A stretch of 64,000 bases of DNA, taken from NCBI RefSeq assembly GCF_000319305.2, contig NZ_AMWJ02000002.1, positions 1,936,001-2,000,000 of the forward strand, given 5' to 3'. The translations under genes and the position numbers were made by a program. The DNA is from Pseudomonas bharatica CSV86. Lineage in GTDB: Bacteria > Pseudomonadota > Gammaproteobacteria > Pseudomonadales > Pseudomonadaceae. Shown here one piece after another: positions 1-8,881 of this stretch. The notes under the pieces are model-generated. The model did not search any database. It was given only the letters and a program-made list of their open reading frames with translations, and was not told the DNA's origin. Each line of letters starts with the position of its first letter. Within the stretch, counting starts at the first letter, position 1.

Positions 1-846
1 TGCACCCGTCCATGTTTCCATGATTAACCACTCCCGGTCTGAGACTTCGTGAGCGCGTTTCAGCAGGATTTTCCGGTCTCCCTTGAGGGTTCGGCTTTGG
101 GCGGGTTTTAGATCCGTCCTGAGTCCCTTGCGCACCTTCTCCAGGGCATCGTTGGCCATGCGCACCACATGGAACTTATCGACCACAATGCGGGCCTGTG
201 GCAGTGCTGTCTTGACCGCTGTCCGGTAGGGGTTCCACATGTCCATGCTGACGATCTCGACCTTCTGCCGGTCTTTGAGCTTCATCAGGTAGTTGGTCAC
301 CACGTCCTGCCGGCGGGTGGCCAGCAGGTCGAGCAGGGTTCGCTCCTCGATGTTGGTCAGGATGCAGCGGTAGCGCTTGTTCAAGTACAGCTCGTCGATG
401 CCCAGAATGCTGGGCGTCTCGAAGCGGTGCCAGCGCCCCAGGAACTCGGCGCGGGCGTTAAAGATGTCGCGTACCGTCTTCTCGTCCAGGCCGGTCTGTG
501 CCGCCACGAAGGTGTAGGGGTGGTTGAAGGATTCCTTCTCCACGTATTCATGCAGCCGCAGCGTCATGCGGAAGCCGTCCACCATTTCCGGCAGCTGGGG
601 CCTGAAGGTGGTCTTGCAGGCACGGCAGATGTACCGGCGGCGGACTACCCAGAGGGTGACCCGTTTGCCGTGAATGGGTAGATCACGATAGGGAACATCA
701 CGCTTGCCGAACCGCACGAACTCGCCCTGCACACCGCATTCCTCGCAGGCTATTGGTGTAGGTGCTTCAAGCTGAAAATGTATGTCGTCATTCTGCTCCT
801 CAGAATCCACCAACTGGTACCCAGGAAGGCTTAACGAATTAATCAT
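1..846 (-). CDS. ISL3-family transposase, partial (runs off left edge)
   Basis: This is the first two thirds of an ISL3-family transposase read leftward from ATG at 846; the C-terminal part lies outside the window. It is colinear without net indels with the two complete transposases at 2551 and 15163, but differs from them at many positions, so it is a diverged relative rather than a third identical copy. The N-terminal zinc-ribbon-like cysteines and the helix-turn-helix region are inside the visible part. Upstream (847-882) it keeps the spacer and about the last 25 bases of the permease gene that precedes transposase in the complete elements; homology then stops abruptly. It is probably a remnant of an older, related element, and activity cannot be judged. 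Confidence 0.85.
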   Translation of the reverse strand, partial: MINSLSLPGYQLVDSEEQNDDIHFQLEAPTPIACEECGVQGEFVRFGKRDVPYRDLPIHGKRVTLWVVRRRYICRACKTTFRPQLPEMVDGFRMTLRLHEYVEKESFNHPYTFVAAQTGLDEKTVRDIFNARAEFLGRWHRFETPSILGIDELYLNKRYRCILTNIEERTLLDLLATRRQDVVTNYLMKLKDRQKVEIVSMDMWNPYRTAVKTALPQARIVVDKFHVVRMANDALEKVRKGLRTDLKPAQSRTLKGDRKILLKRAHEVSDREWLIMETWTGA

Positions 847-901
847 CTCCCGCCTTGATCAGAAAAACAGGTAGGTGGCGTATGGGCATATAGAAAACTT
901 G
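847..901. other. Remnant of permease 3' end and short unrelated junction
   Basis: Bases 847-882 match the transposase-permease junction and the permease stop region of the complete ISL3 elements. From 883 to 901 the sequence is unrelated, and the inverted repeat of the next element begins at 902. The permease and ArsR genes of the leftmost element are therefore missing from this side. A deletion or recombination at this point is the simplest inference. Confidence 0.6.
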
Positions 902-1077
902 GGGTATCCGGAATTTCTGGTTGATAAAATGCCAAAGATGTAAAGAAGAAAATCTTTCTCAGCGGATTATCTGATTGATCCTCTTCAGCCTACTCTACTG
1001 CCAATTTTCTGTTTCCACCTTCGCCTGAGTCTTCATAGCGATGCTGACTAGGGAGGACAGCGAGAGCTGGGCAAGCG

Positions 1078-1404
1078 TCAAAGCGGTTCTGGTTCATGCG
1101 CAATCCGGACACCTGCACAACATTCCTCTTGTAAGAAACCGATCAAATTCTCTAGGTGCCCATACTCGGGTATACAGACAATCGTGCGGCTATGTTTCTC
1201 CTGCCGGATCAGCCCTACCTTGGCCATGCGCGCAAGGTGATGTGATAGCGTCGAAGCAGGAATACCCAGCCCCTTCTGGATATCTCCGACCGAAGCCCCA
1301 TCATGGCCAGCTTTGACCAGAAAGCGGAACACGGACAGTCGGTGACTATTCCCTAGCTCAGCTAAGCTGGCTGCAACCTTTTCGTGATCCATAGCACGCC
1401 CCAA
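1078..1404 (-). CDS. ArsR-family winged-helix repressor (passenger gene)
   Basis: This small regulator of about 104-108 residues matches the ArsR/SmtB fold. The helix-turn-helix lies around residues 40-70, where the segment IPASTLSHHLARM is the recognition helix. Two adjacent cysteines (EECCAG) near residue 95 could bind a thiol-reactive metal or metalloid. Translation could start at the first ATG or at the in-frame ATG four codons on (1392). It is divergent from the permease gene with a 99-bp gap that carries two TAGAA-type repeats, so it probably represses both genes. The ligand is unknown; arsenic or another soft metal is an inference from family and partner. Confidence 0.85.
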   Translation of the reverse strand: MGRAMDHEKVAASLAELGNSHRLSVFRFLVKAGHDGASVGDIQKGLGIPASTLSHHLARMAKVGLIRQEKHSRTIVCIPEYGHLENLIGFLQEECCAGVRIAHEPEPL

Positions 1405-1503
1405 TAATTCGATGTTTCTAGAATTATAGTTGACAGGTCGGATAAACGCAAGTAGGCTGCGTACATCATTTCGACAATACTAGAAATATAGGAGTAATAT
1501 TGA
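1405..1503. promoter_or_regulatory. Divergent promoter and operator between arsR-like and permease genes
   Basis: Reading toward the repressor gene, TTGCGT (1446-1451) and TATAAT (1423-1428) are 17 bp apart, and the palindrome TTCTAGAA (1416-1423) overlaps the -10. Reading toward the permease, TTGACA (1430-1435) is followed 17 bp later by TAGGCT, and a second related half-site, ACTAGAAATAT, lies at about 1479-1489. The pair of TAGAA motifs is the likely ArsR operator. A Shine-Dalgarno GGAG precedes the permease ATG by about ten bases. Confidence 0.6.
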
Positions 1504-2538
1504 ATGTCATCTCAACTCCAAGACGCTCTAGGCATGTTCGCCTTTCTCGCTATCGAGCTATCGGTTTTATTCATTGGCATTAGCTTGCTGGTCGGAGTTC
1601 TTCAACGTCACATCCCACCATCCAAGGTGGAAGCGTTACTGACTTCCAGTGGGAAGCGAGGCTATTTTCTTGCTGCTGGTTTAGGAGCTATAACGCCCTT
1701 CTGTAGTTGCTCGACTATCCCCATGTTGAAAGGGTTGATTCGGGCACGGGCCGGTTTTGGGCCGATGATGGTGTTTCTTTTCTCATCTCCGTTGCTGAAT
1801 CCTATCGTCGTCGGCCTGCTGGTTGCCACGTTTGGATGGACACTTACTGCTATCTATGTGCTCGCCGCTTTGGTGGTCGCGGTAGGTGCCGGATGGCTGC
1901 TTCACACGCTTGGCTTCGAGCGTTATGTGCGCCGGACGGCGACACAAGAGAGCAGTGGATGTAGTTCATCAGCAAGCCCGTGCAGTGCTACATCGACCGC
2001 ATCGAGTTGCGGCACCAACAGCTGCGACACCACTCCGAAGACGGCTTCTTGCGGGGCTGATAGGAAGACAACAGTCTCTACGTCTAGCGAATGCTGTGAC
2101 AGTCAACCCACTGTCACGGTTAAGAAAGAAGGGAAGTACAGTGGTGTGTGGCGGGAAGCTTGGTCGGACTTTATCGATGTGTTGCCTTACCTGCTCATCG
2201 GTATTGCGATTGGCAGCGTGATCTATGGTTTCATGCCCACTGACTTATTGGAGCAGTATGCAGGCCCAGATAATCCCTTTGCCATTCCAGTTGCCGCTGT
2301 CATCGGCGTGCCGTTGTATATTCGCGCTGAAGCCGTCATACCTCTGGCAGCGGCTCTGATGGCCAAAGGCGTGGGTGCCGGGACGGTGCTAGCGTTGATC
2401 ATCGGCAGTGCCGGAGCCAGCCTGACTGAGCTCATTCTGTTGCGCTCTTTGTTCACGCTGAAGCTTTTAGCGGCGTTTTTAGCAGTCATTTTTGCTATGG
2501 CGATGATTGCCGGTTACGCCACCTACCTGTTTTTCTGA
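1504..2538 (+). CDS. ArsP/DUF318-type permease (passenger gene)
   Basis: A 344-residue membrane protein of the PF03773 permease family, which includes the organoarsenical efflux protein ArsP. The family motif TPFCSCSTIP is present near residue 65, followed by conserved SPLLNP. About eight membrane segments fall in two blocks (residues 10-135 and 225-344). Between them, residues 148-200 form a soluble loop very rich in Cys, Ser and Thr, with about ten cysteines. It is probably a metal or metalloid exporter controlled by the divergent ArsR-like protein. The transposase gene starts 12 bp after its stop, so the two may be co-transcribed. Confidence 0.8.
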   Translation: MSSQLQDALGMFAFLAIELSVLFIGISLLVGVLQRHIPPSKVEALLTSSGKRGYFLAAGLGAITPFCSCSTIPMLKGLIRARAGFGPMMVFLFSSPLLNPIVVGLLVATFGWTLTAIYVLAALVVAVGAGWLLHTLGFERYVRRTATQESSGCSSSASPCSATSTASSCGTNSCDTTPKTASCGADRKTTVSTSSECCDSQPTVTVKKEGKYSGVWREAWSDFIDVLPYLLIGIAIGSVIYGFMPTDLLEQYAGPDNPFAIPVAAVIGVPLYIRAEAVIPLAAALMAKGVGAGTVLALIIGSAGASLTELILLRSLFTLKLLAAFLAVIFAMAMIAGYATYLFF

Positions 2539-2550
2539 TCAAGGCGGGAG

Positions 2551-3828
2551 ATGATTAATTCGTTAAGCCTTCCTGGGTACCAGTTGGTGGATTCTGATGA
2601 GCAGAATGAAGACATACATTTTCGGCTTGAAGCACCTACACCAGTAGCCTGCGAGGGGTGCGGCGTGCAGGGTGAGTTCGTGCGGTTCGGCAAGCGTGAC
2701 GTTCCCTATCGTGATCTGCCCATCCACGGCAAGCGGGTCACTCTCTGGGTGGTCCGCCGCCGATACACCTGCCGGGCCTGCAAGACAACATTCAGGCCCC
2801 AGCTACCGGAGATGGTGGACGGATTCCGTATGACACTGCGGCTGCATGAGTACGTGGAGAAGGAATCCTTCAACCACCCCTACACCTTTGTGGCGGCACA
2901 GACCGGCCTGGACGAGAAGACGGTGCGCGACATCTTCAACGCCCGCGCCGAGTTCCTGGGGCGCTGGCACCGCTTCGAGACGCCCCGCATCCTGGGCATT
3001 GACGAGCTATACCTGAACAAGCGCTACCGCTGCATTCTGACCAACATTGAGGAGCGAACCCTGCTCGACCTGCTGGCCACCCGCCGCCAGGACGTGGTGA
3101 CCAACTACCTGATGAAGCTGAAAGACCGGCAGAAGGTCGAGATCGTCAGCATGGACATGTGGAACCCCTACCGGGCAGCGGTCAAGGCTGTGCTGCCCCA
3201 GGCCCGTATCGTGGTCGATAAGTTCCATGTGGTGCGCATGGCCAACGATGCCCTAGAGAGAGTGCGCAAGGGCCTCAGAAAGGAGCTGAAACCGTCCCAG
3301 AGCCGGACTCTCAAGGGAGACCGGAAAATCCTGCTGAAACGCGCTCACGAAGTCTCAGACCGGGAGCGCCTCATCATGGAGACCTGGACAGGCGCGTTCC
3401 CGCAACTGCTGGCCGCCTACGAGCACAAGGAGCGCTTCTACGGCATCTGGGACGCCACCACACGGCTCCAGGCAGAAGCCGCCCTGGACGAGTGGATAGC
3501 CACCATCCCGAAGGGCCAAAAGGAAGTCTGGAGCGATCTGGTCAGGGCAGTGGGAAACTGGCGCGAAGAGACCATGACCTACTTCGAGACGGACATGCCC
3601 GTCACCAACGCTTACACGGAGTCCATCAACCGACTGGCCAAGGACAAGAACCGTGAAGGGCGCGGTTACTCCTTCGAGGTGATGCGGGCACGAATGCTCT
3701 ACACCACGAAGCACAAGAAGAAGGCACCGACTGCGAAGGTCTCTCCTTTCTACAAGAAAACCATCGGTTACGGACTGCCGGACTTCGCAGAGGAACTCAA
3801 CTACGGAGTCGATCTATCAACCATCTGA
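2551..3828 (+). CDS. tnpA: ISL3-family transposase, complete
   Basis: A complete 425-residue DDE transposase. The N-terminus carries a zinc-ribbon pair (CEGC near residue 35 and CRAC near residue 75), then a helix-turn-helix (AAQTGLDEKTVRDIF). The catalytic core contains ILGIDELYL, VSMDMWNPYR and VVDKFHVVRMAN as the DDE-type acidic segments and ends with NAYTESINRLAK. A purine-rich ribosome site (GGCGGGAG) precedes ATG. It is identical in protein sequence to the transposase at 15163-16440. It would mobilise the 2985-bp element and, with the second copy, the DNA between them. Confidence 0.95.
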   Translation: MINSLSLPGYQLVDSDEQNEDIHFRLEAPTPVACEGCGVQGEFVRFGKRDVPYRDLPIHGKRVTLWVVRRRYTCRACKTTFRPQLPEMVDGFRMTLRLHEYVEKESFNHPYTFVAAQTGLDEKTVRDIFNARAEFLGRWHRFETPRILGIDELYLNKRYRCILTNIEERTLLDLLATRRQDVVTNYLMKLKDRQKVEIVSMDMWNPYRAAVKAVLPQARIVVDKFHVVRMANDALERVRKGLRKELKPSQSRTLKGDRKILLKRAHEVSDRERLIMETWTGAFPQLLAAYEHKERFYGIWDATTRLQAEAALDEWIATIPKGQKEVWSDLVRAVGNWREETMTYFETDMPVTNAYTESINRLAKDKNREGRGYSFEVMRARMLYTTKHKKKAPTAKVSPFYKKTIGYGLPDFAEELNYGVDLSTI

Positions 3829-3886
3829 TAATGGTATCAGGTTGGTGGGGTAAAGGTGCCCCATCAACCATTAAATCCGTATACCC

Positions 3887-4044
3887 CAGTAAACAAGCGC
3901 TTCGTCCTTGATGCCGACAGGGACCGCCTGAAAAACGCACCAGGCTTCGATAAGGACAACTGGCCAAACATGAGCGATCCGATTTGGGGCAAAGGTATCC
4001 ACGACTACTACGGAGCCACATGGGAAAACGATCCCCGGCTGTGA
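3887..4044 (+). pseudogene. 3' remnant of a PRC-barrel domain gene cut by the IS
   Basis: Reading in frame from the IS right end gives about 52 codons ending in TGA. The peptide includes KRFVLDADRDRLKNAP and WPNMSDPIWGKGI, which I recognise as the C-terminal tail of Pseudomonas PRC-barrel proteins. The N-terminal barrel is missing because the IS interrupts the gene. The missing 5' portion is not found elsewhere in the window. The IS end supplies an accidental ATG at 3856, so a short fusion peptide could be made, but function is unlikely. Confidence 0.65.
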
Positions 4045-4054
4045 TGTGCCAACC

Positions 4055-4080
4055 GGCTTGGCCGGGTTGCCGGCCAAGCC
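4055..4080 (+). terminator. Hairpin after the PRC-barrel remnant
   Basis: A perfect 11-bp stem (GGCTTGGCCGG paired with CCGGCCAAGCC) with a 4-base loop begins ten bases after the stop of the PRC-barrel remnant. It lacks a strong T-run, so it may be a weak terminator or an mRNA-stabilising hairpin of the former gene. The rest of 4081-4392 holds no convincing gene. Confidence 0.45.
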
Positions 4081-4392
4081 CGTCCTGACCAACAGGACCA
4101 AACAAGCGGCGTTGGGTCGATTGCAGTTCTTTGCAACAGGTAGCAATTGGCCGGTTGCCGCTCAGGACTGGACTTTTTCGAGTGTAGTTTCAGCCGCTGA
4201 ATGCTCCGACTAAATTCGCATCTCAAAGCAGGCGTTAACAAGTCAGGGATTCGGTTGAGCACCGAAGCCTGCCCCAGAACGGAGCAGGCCACATTGATTG
4301 TAGGACGCGTATGGTGGGTATTGTTCTCAGATGCTCTTGCCGAGATCTCACTGCGGGGCGAATCCCCCATAATTTATGTTGCAACGAACCCC

Positions 4393-5874
4393 TTAAAAGA
4401 ACACATTAAGATTCGCTAGCAGATTAAGGGCTGACCCAGTATCGCTTTGGTATGCAATAGTTGTAGGGTGATTCACGTAGGCCAGGCCGATGCCAGCATA
4501 TACGCCATTTGTGATCCTAGCACTGTATGAAAGCGTTGCGGCCTTACTGTCACGATGCACCATGCTTCCCTTATCCGCTGCATTGTCGACTGCATATTGG
4601 CTCCACACAGTATCTGTCAGCACGAGTGAAGCAAGGTCGTACGGGCGGGATTTGATTAACCCCTTGCCATAAATACGAGCTTCATAATATTGACTGACTA
4701 CGTTTGATTCCGGCGGCGCATACATGACGGAACCACCGACGTAGATCCCTCTACCTGGTGAGCTGCCGGGCTGCATTTGCCATATTTGGCGGTCACCCAG
4801 AAGATAATACCAACTATTATGATCAGTACGAGTTCCAGGATGGCTATAGCTATTACTGCTGCTATCGTTATAGGCTCCGCCCGCCCGCACCCAAGTGTAG
4901 GGCGTTCCGTCTTTGGGAGTTTGCTTGTAACCGACTTCGCCGATTGACAGTGTTCCAGCGTTAGGTGTATTCCACTTAAAGCCTCGCTGATTGTATTTTA
5001 TCTCAGCCTGCAACCCGTCTGGATTGACCGAGCGTTGAACTCCACCTTTGACGTAGAACTTGTCAGTAACGTTTACGGTCAGGTTGGCACCTGGAGTGGG
5101 GGTCTCGTTGTTTGACATGCCGCCCTGGATCGGAATGCTACCGGATGGGCCAAACACACTGGACGCAAGGCTCCCGCCGACGCTGTAGTTGACGAACTCC
5201 CACGAATTGGCGAGGTAGCCTAGCTTGAGTTCAAACCTCTTGTTGAGCAACGTTTGGTAGTAAGATGCTTCGGAAATTCCAAACTTATTGGGCCCCATGG
5301 GCTGCCAGGATACCCAGTTCAGCATGCCTGCTACGTAAATCTGCCCGTCGGGTATGCCGTATCGCGAGAGATCATAGGTAAGCCCCGCGTAAAGGGTGTC
5401 GTAGTAAGTGAATTTCTGCCCATTGTATGATTGTTTTCCGTTCGTCTCTCGCGCTGAGTTAGCGAGGGTATTGCCCGCTGTATTGATGATGTTCATACCA
5501 AAGTAACCAATACCCATATCGGCAAGTGCCTTACGAAGCCCAAACGCTTGTGGATCGACTGTGTCAGTGGGCCCAGGCAATCCAATATTGAAGCCTTTGG
5601 GTTGAAGTTTAGCAAACAGTGCGTCGTAATCCGTAGTCGATGGTACGGGTGGGGGGACTGTGGCCTGTGTAGCTGCATTAACGACGCTATCAGAACTTGC
5701 GGACGCCAATTTCAGATCTTCCGCATGCGCATTAGGCAATAACACTCCTAGGCTTGAGGCGATGAGCATTTTTTTAAACTCAACCAAACCAAACGAAGCA
5801 TGCGAAGCGTTAGTTATGCCATTCTGCATTATTGCATTTTTGCTGCGCACGAAAAAACTAATGGTAGACTTCAT
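4393..5874 (-). CDS. OprB-like carbohydrate-type porin
   Basis: An outer-membrane barrel protein of about 490 residues ending in Phe, as porins do. Repeated amphipathic strands and segments such as SWEFVNYSVGG and NNETPTPGANL match the carbohydrate-selective OprB porin family. A signal sequence with hydrophobic core MLIASSLGVLLPNAHA is followed by the mature start EDLK; the chosen ATG gives an unusually long leader, and a GTG at 5922 in the same frame is possible. It is the last gene after the phosphoesterase and MFS transporter on the same strand, so it probably lets the same substrate cross the outer membrane. The substrate is unknown. Confidence 0.75.
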   Translation of the reverse strand: MKSTISFFVRSKNAIMQNGITNASHASFGLVEFKKMLIASSLGVLLPNAHAEDLKLASASSDSVVNAATQATVPPPVPSTTDYDALFAKLQPKGFNIGLPGPTDTVDPQAFGLRKALADMGIGYFGMNIINTAGNTLANSARETNGKQSYNGQKFTYYDTLYAGLTYDLSRYGIPDGQIYVAGMLNWVSWQPMGPNKFGISEASYYQTLLNKRFELKLGYLANSWEFVNYSVGGSLASSVFGPSGSIPIQGGMSNNETPTPGANLTVNVTDKFYVKGGVQRSVNPDGLQAEIKYNQRGFKWNTPNAGTLSIGEVGYKQTPKDGTPYTWVRAGGAYNDSSSNSYSHPGTRTDHNSWYYLLGDRQIWQMQPGSSPGRGIYVGGSVMYAPPESNVVSQYYEARIYGKGLIKSRPYDLASLVLTDTVWSQYAVDNAADKGSMVHRDSKAATLSYSARITNGVYAGIGLAYVNHPTTIAYQSDTGSALNLLANLNVFF

Positions 5875-5960
5875 AGGGCAACCAATGCTTAGGGTGTAGA
5901 AGTAGGCGAGAGCGAGTGTCACCTGCTCTCTAGGCTTAGCGTGTTTGGGCGGAAAAGGAT

Positions 5961-7283
5961 CTAGTTTTTGTCTGCGCTCTCAATATCAGCGATGAGAGTG
6001 CGTGCGCCACTTATCATGACACATGCTCCGATAAGGTATGCGGATGCAACTAGGGCCATAGCGCCGCGTAATGCATCTGCTCCCAGGAAGTGGGTAAACA
6101 TGTCGCTAACAATACCGGTCAATGATGGGCCGACTCCCATACCGATTAGGTTCGTAAAGAGCAAGAATAGAGCAGCACCGGTTGCACGAAGCTTTGAGCC
6201 AGAGAGTGACTGAACCAAAGCGTATGCAGGAGGTGTAGCAAGCCCTGCTGCAAAGGTCATGGGAGCCACCAACAACAATGCGTTCGCCAGGTTGGACTGG
6301 AGCAGGAAGGCGACGGTGAACGGAAGCGCGACGACATAGGAAGCTGCGGGCAGCCACAGGCTCCAACGAGGATCGCGCTTGGCCAAGGTATCGGCCAATA
6401 TGCCACCGACCAACATCGCAGCCACCGTGGACACCCCCATCGTAAGCCCGTAGCCTGAACCGACTTGGGAGGCTGTGATATTGAAGTGGCGCATTAGATA
6501 AGCCGGGGTCCAGCTCATCATGGCAAATGAGCCAATAGTGCAAATCGACAAGCCGACACACAGCATTTTGAAGGCTCTTCGCTTCAGCAGAATTTTGGAT
6601 GAGGTCAGAATTCCTCGCTCATCAGCAACAGGATTTGCGACCTTTGGTTCACGCACGGTACCCCACAGCAAAAGCGCTAGCAGCGGGCCTGGTACGGCGC
6701 CTGCAAAGAATGCTGCACGCCATCCCCAGTGGTCGACTATCCAGCCGCCCACTGAGCTAGCGGCCATGAACCCGAGCCCACCCACCACCACAACAATTGA
6801 GATTGCGGTCCCGCGCCAGCGCTTTTCGAAGGTTTCTGATACCAGTGCATGCATCGTAGGATTGCCCCCAGCTTCGCCGAGACCCACCCCAAGCCTAGCG
6901 AGCAGTAGCATGGGGAAGCTGGTGGCGGCACCGCATAAGGCCGTCATCAATGACCAGAATGCAAGGGAGATGCTAAGCGTTTTTACTCGGCGGCCACTAT
7001 CCGAGAATCGTGCTATCGGAACGGCCATAACTGAGTAAACAACGGCGAACCCAAGCCCTGACAACAGGCCAATTTCCCCGTCGCTCACATGCAAATCAGC
7101 TTTGATGGATTGGGCCACAATCGCTACCACAAATCTGTCGTAGTAGCAGAGCAGTGATATGCTTGAAACCAACGCAAGAATGTAGATTGCCTTGATCCTC
7201 CCGCGACGTTTCAGGCTTGCGAGGGAAGCTTCGGGATTTGAGCTGGCTGCGTTAGCAGACGTGTGAGCGACAGAGGGAACCAT
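5961..7283 (-). CDS. MFS transporter, inner membrane
   Basis: A 440-residue protein with twelve predicted membrane segments. The first-loop motif is ARFSDSGRR and the fifth helix carries GVGLGEAGGNPT, resembling Spinster-like and organic-anion MFS carriers. Its ATG begins 3 bp after the stop of the upstream metallophosphoesterase, which indicates translational coupling. In this operon it would move either the phosphorylated substrate or the dephosphorylated product across the inner membrane. Direction of transport cannot be read from sequence. Confidence 0.8.
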   Translation of the reverse strand: MVPSVAHTSANAASSNPEASLASLKRRGRIKAIYILALVSSISLLCYYDRFVVAIVAQSIKADLHVSDGEIGLLSGLGFAVVYSVMAVPIARFSDSGRRVKTLSISLAFWSLMTALCGAATSFPMLLLARLGVGLGEAGGNPTMHALVSETFEKRWRGTAISIVVVVGGLGFMAASSVGGWIVDHWGWRAAFFAGAVPGPLLALLLWGTVREPKVANPVADERGILTSSKILLKRRAFKMLCVGLSICTIGSFAMMSWTPAYLMRHFNITASQVGSGYGLTMGVSTVAAMLVGGILADTLAKRDPRWSLWLPAASYVVALPFTVAFLLQSNLANALLLVAPMTFAAGLATPPAYALVQSLSGSKLRATGAALFLLFTNLIGMGVGPSLTGIVSDMFTHFLGADALRGAMALVASAYLIGACVMISGARTLIADIESADKN

Positions 7284-7286
7284 GAG

Positions 7287-8588
7287 TTAGACCTCAGCAG
7301 TCAAGCAGGAGGAGGTTGGAGTCGGTGTATTGATACGTGCCAAAGTAAAGCGGTCGTGGAAACCGTCCAGCGCTAGCTCAAAGTCATCCAGGGCAGCAAA
7401 TGCCTCCGGCGACAAGTCCGGGTGCTCAGAGGCGTACCACGATGCGTAATGAGGCAGCTCTGTCGAATAGGCTTTGAAGTAAGTCGAGTAGGCGCGGAGT
7501 CGAAGCCGAGGTTGATCAGCAGCCAGGTCGAACTCCATCATCCGAATCCATCCATCACCAATGCCGTCCAGAATGCTTGGGGTGGGTCTCGGCGAATGAG
7601 CATCCGGCACAGAGCCCGTGACCGATTGCTTGCGGGTCTGATAGTTGGTTAAAAACTGGTAGACGGGATGCCCAAATTGATTGCTATCTATGCGATGACG
7701 GCAACCGTGGAAGTGACCATTCAGAACCGCGAAGATTTGGTCGTGACGGGAAACGAAGCGGTCCCACAGCCGCTGAGGATTGTGGCGGTCAGGGTCAAGT
7801 CGGGACAAATCGAGGCAGTCCAACGATTCACGGTTCCCTTCACCATCAATGAACTCATGGATGGATATGATCGTTGGTAGGCCTTTATATTTGGCCAGGA
7901 CCGATTCAGCCCACTCAATTACGTCGGTGTGAGGTGACATTTCCAGGCCCAGGTGCAGGAAACGGTAGCCGCCCCCGTTGAAAACCTGAGCACTGTTTGC
8001 ACCTCCGCGGTACGACGACACGTACCATGGCTTGTCTCTGAAAAACGGCGTATCAGCGCCGAAGGTGGCAATCCAATTCGTGAGTTGCCCGATATGAAGG
8101 CCGCCGACCCCGTAGACCTTGGAGTCGCCAAGGTGGGCATCTGGTCGTGGGGGGTGGTTCGCGTCCGTCCAGAGGTGGTCATGATCGTGGTTGCCAGGCA
8201 CCACCGAGAATGGCAGTTGCCCATCAAGGATTTTGTAGGCCATTTTTACCGCTGGAATCTCGATGTCGAGAACATACTCAGGCGATGCGGGGATGAGCCC
8301 TTCAATGAGGGGGTTGGCCACTGCTTTGTCACCACGGGCGGCATGTTCGTCATCGATGTCCTGGCTGATTGGGTGCTGCCACATGTCTCCAAGACCGGTT
8401 GCGAACGCGATGCTGCCGCCGTTCTTCACCGAATTTCGGGAGATGTGTTGCATCATGTCCCAGAGCATCTCGCGGGTATTGAGCGGGAAACCCAGCTCGC
8501 GCTGATGACGGTGGTTTGAGTAATTTTGGGTATCGGGTACAACAGCCACTGTGAATTGGGTGTTTTTACGAGGTGCAATCTTGCTCAT
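7287..8588 (-). CDS. Calcineurin-like metallophosphoesterase
   Basis: A 433-residue enzyme with the metallophosphoesterase signature blocks in order: VPDTQNY near residue 16, GLGDMWQH near residue 65, GNHDHDH near residue 137 and NGHFHGCRH near residue 292. These residues bind the two-metal centre that hydrolyses phosphomonoesters or diesters. I see no clear signal peptide, so it probably acts in the cytoplasm. It is the first gene of an operon with an MFS transporter and an OprB-like porin and is divergent from a TetR-type regulator. Together they suggest uptake and dephosphorylation of an organic phosphate. Confidence 0.8.
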   Translation of the reverse strand: MSKIAPRKNTQFTVAVVPDTQNYSNHRHQRELGFPLNTREMLWDMMQHISRNSVKNGGSIAFATGLGDMWQHPISQDIDDEHAARGDKAVANPLIEGLIPASPEYVLDIEIPAVKMAYKILDGQLPFSVVPGNHDHDHLWTDANHPPRPDAHLGDSKVYGVGGLHIGQLTNWIATFGADTPFFRDKPWYVSSYRGGANSAQVFNGGGYRFLHLGLEMSPHTDVIEWAESVLAKYKGLPTIISIHEFIDGEGNRESLDCLDLSRLDPDRHNPQRLWDRFVSRHDQIFAVLNGHFHGCRHRIDSNQFGHPVYQFLTNYQTRKQSVTGSVPDAHSPRPTPSILDGIGDGWIRMMEFDLAADQPRLRLRAYSTYFKAYSTELPHYASWYASEHPDLSPEAFAALDDFELALDGFHDRFTLARINTPTPTSSCLTAEV

Positions 8589-8881
8589 CTAGAATCGCCT
8601 TCTTTGGTACGGCGGCCATCAAGCGTGGGAGCGCTCTGATGACCTCAACTGTGGTTCAAATGTCGTTTAGAACGGTTGTACAGTAGCGTCGAATTGTGAC
8701 GTTTTTGTGAGAAAGCAGTACGGCTTGCAGAAAATCCTCGAATTTACGATAGGTGCGAGGGTGATTAACGGTCTCTTCTGGGTGAGCCTCACTGACTAGC
8801 AGCGATTGTTTCTGTCTCTCTAGAGATCATGAAACAACTGTACAGTGTTGACTTGCCGGTTTTCAGTTTGGATAGGGGGTA
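8589..8881. promoter_or_regulatory. Divergent control region with two TGTACA palindromes
   Basis: This 293-bp gap separates the phosphoesterase operon from the double TetR gene. It contains ACTGTACAGT, a perfect 10-bp palindrome (8837-8846), inside a longer imperfect repeat. A second version, TTGTACAGT, lies at 8676-8684. The two lie 160 bp apart, one near each gene, and fit operators for the adjacent regulator. The assignment is inference from position and symmetry. Confidence 0.5.

Larger units (their letters stand above)
902..3886 (+). mobile_element. ISL3-family element with ArsR and permease passenger genes, copy 1
   Basis: This 2985-bp element is bounded by imperfect inverted repeats: GGGTATCCGGAATTTCTGG at the left end and, read inward from the right end, GGGTATACGGATTTAATGG. 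The two ends share 19 of about 24 positions and then diverge. The gene order is arsR-like (minus), permease (plus), transposase (plus). The same element recurs inverted at 15105-18089 with identical predicted proteins and identical length. The 8-bp flanks (894-901 and 3887-3894) do not match, so no target duplication survives. ISL3 elements with passenger genes are known (ISPpu12, for example); I do not recognise this one by name. Confidence 0.9.
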
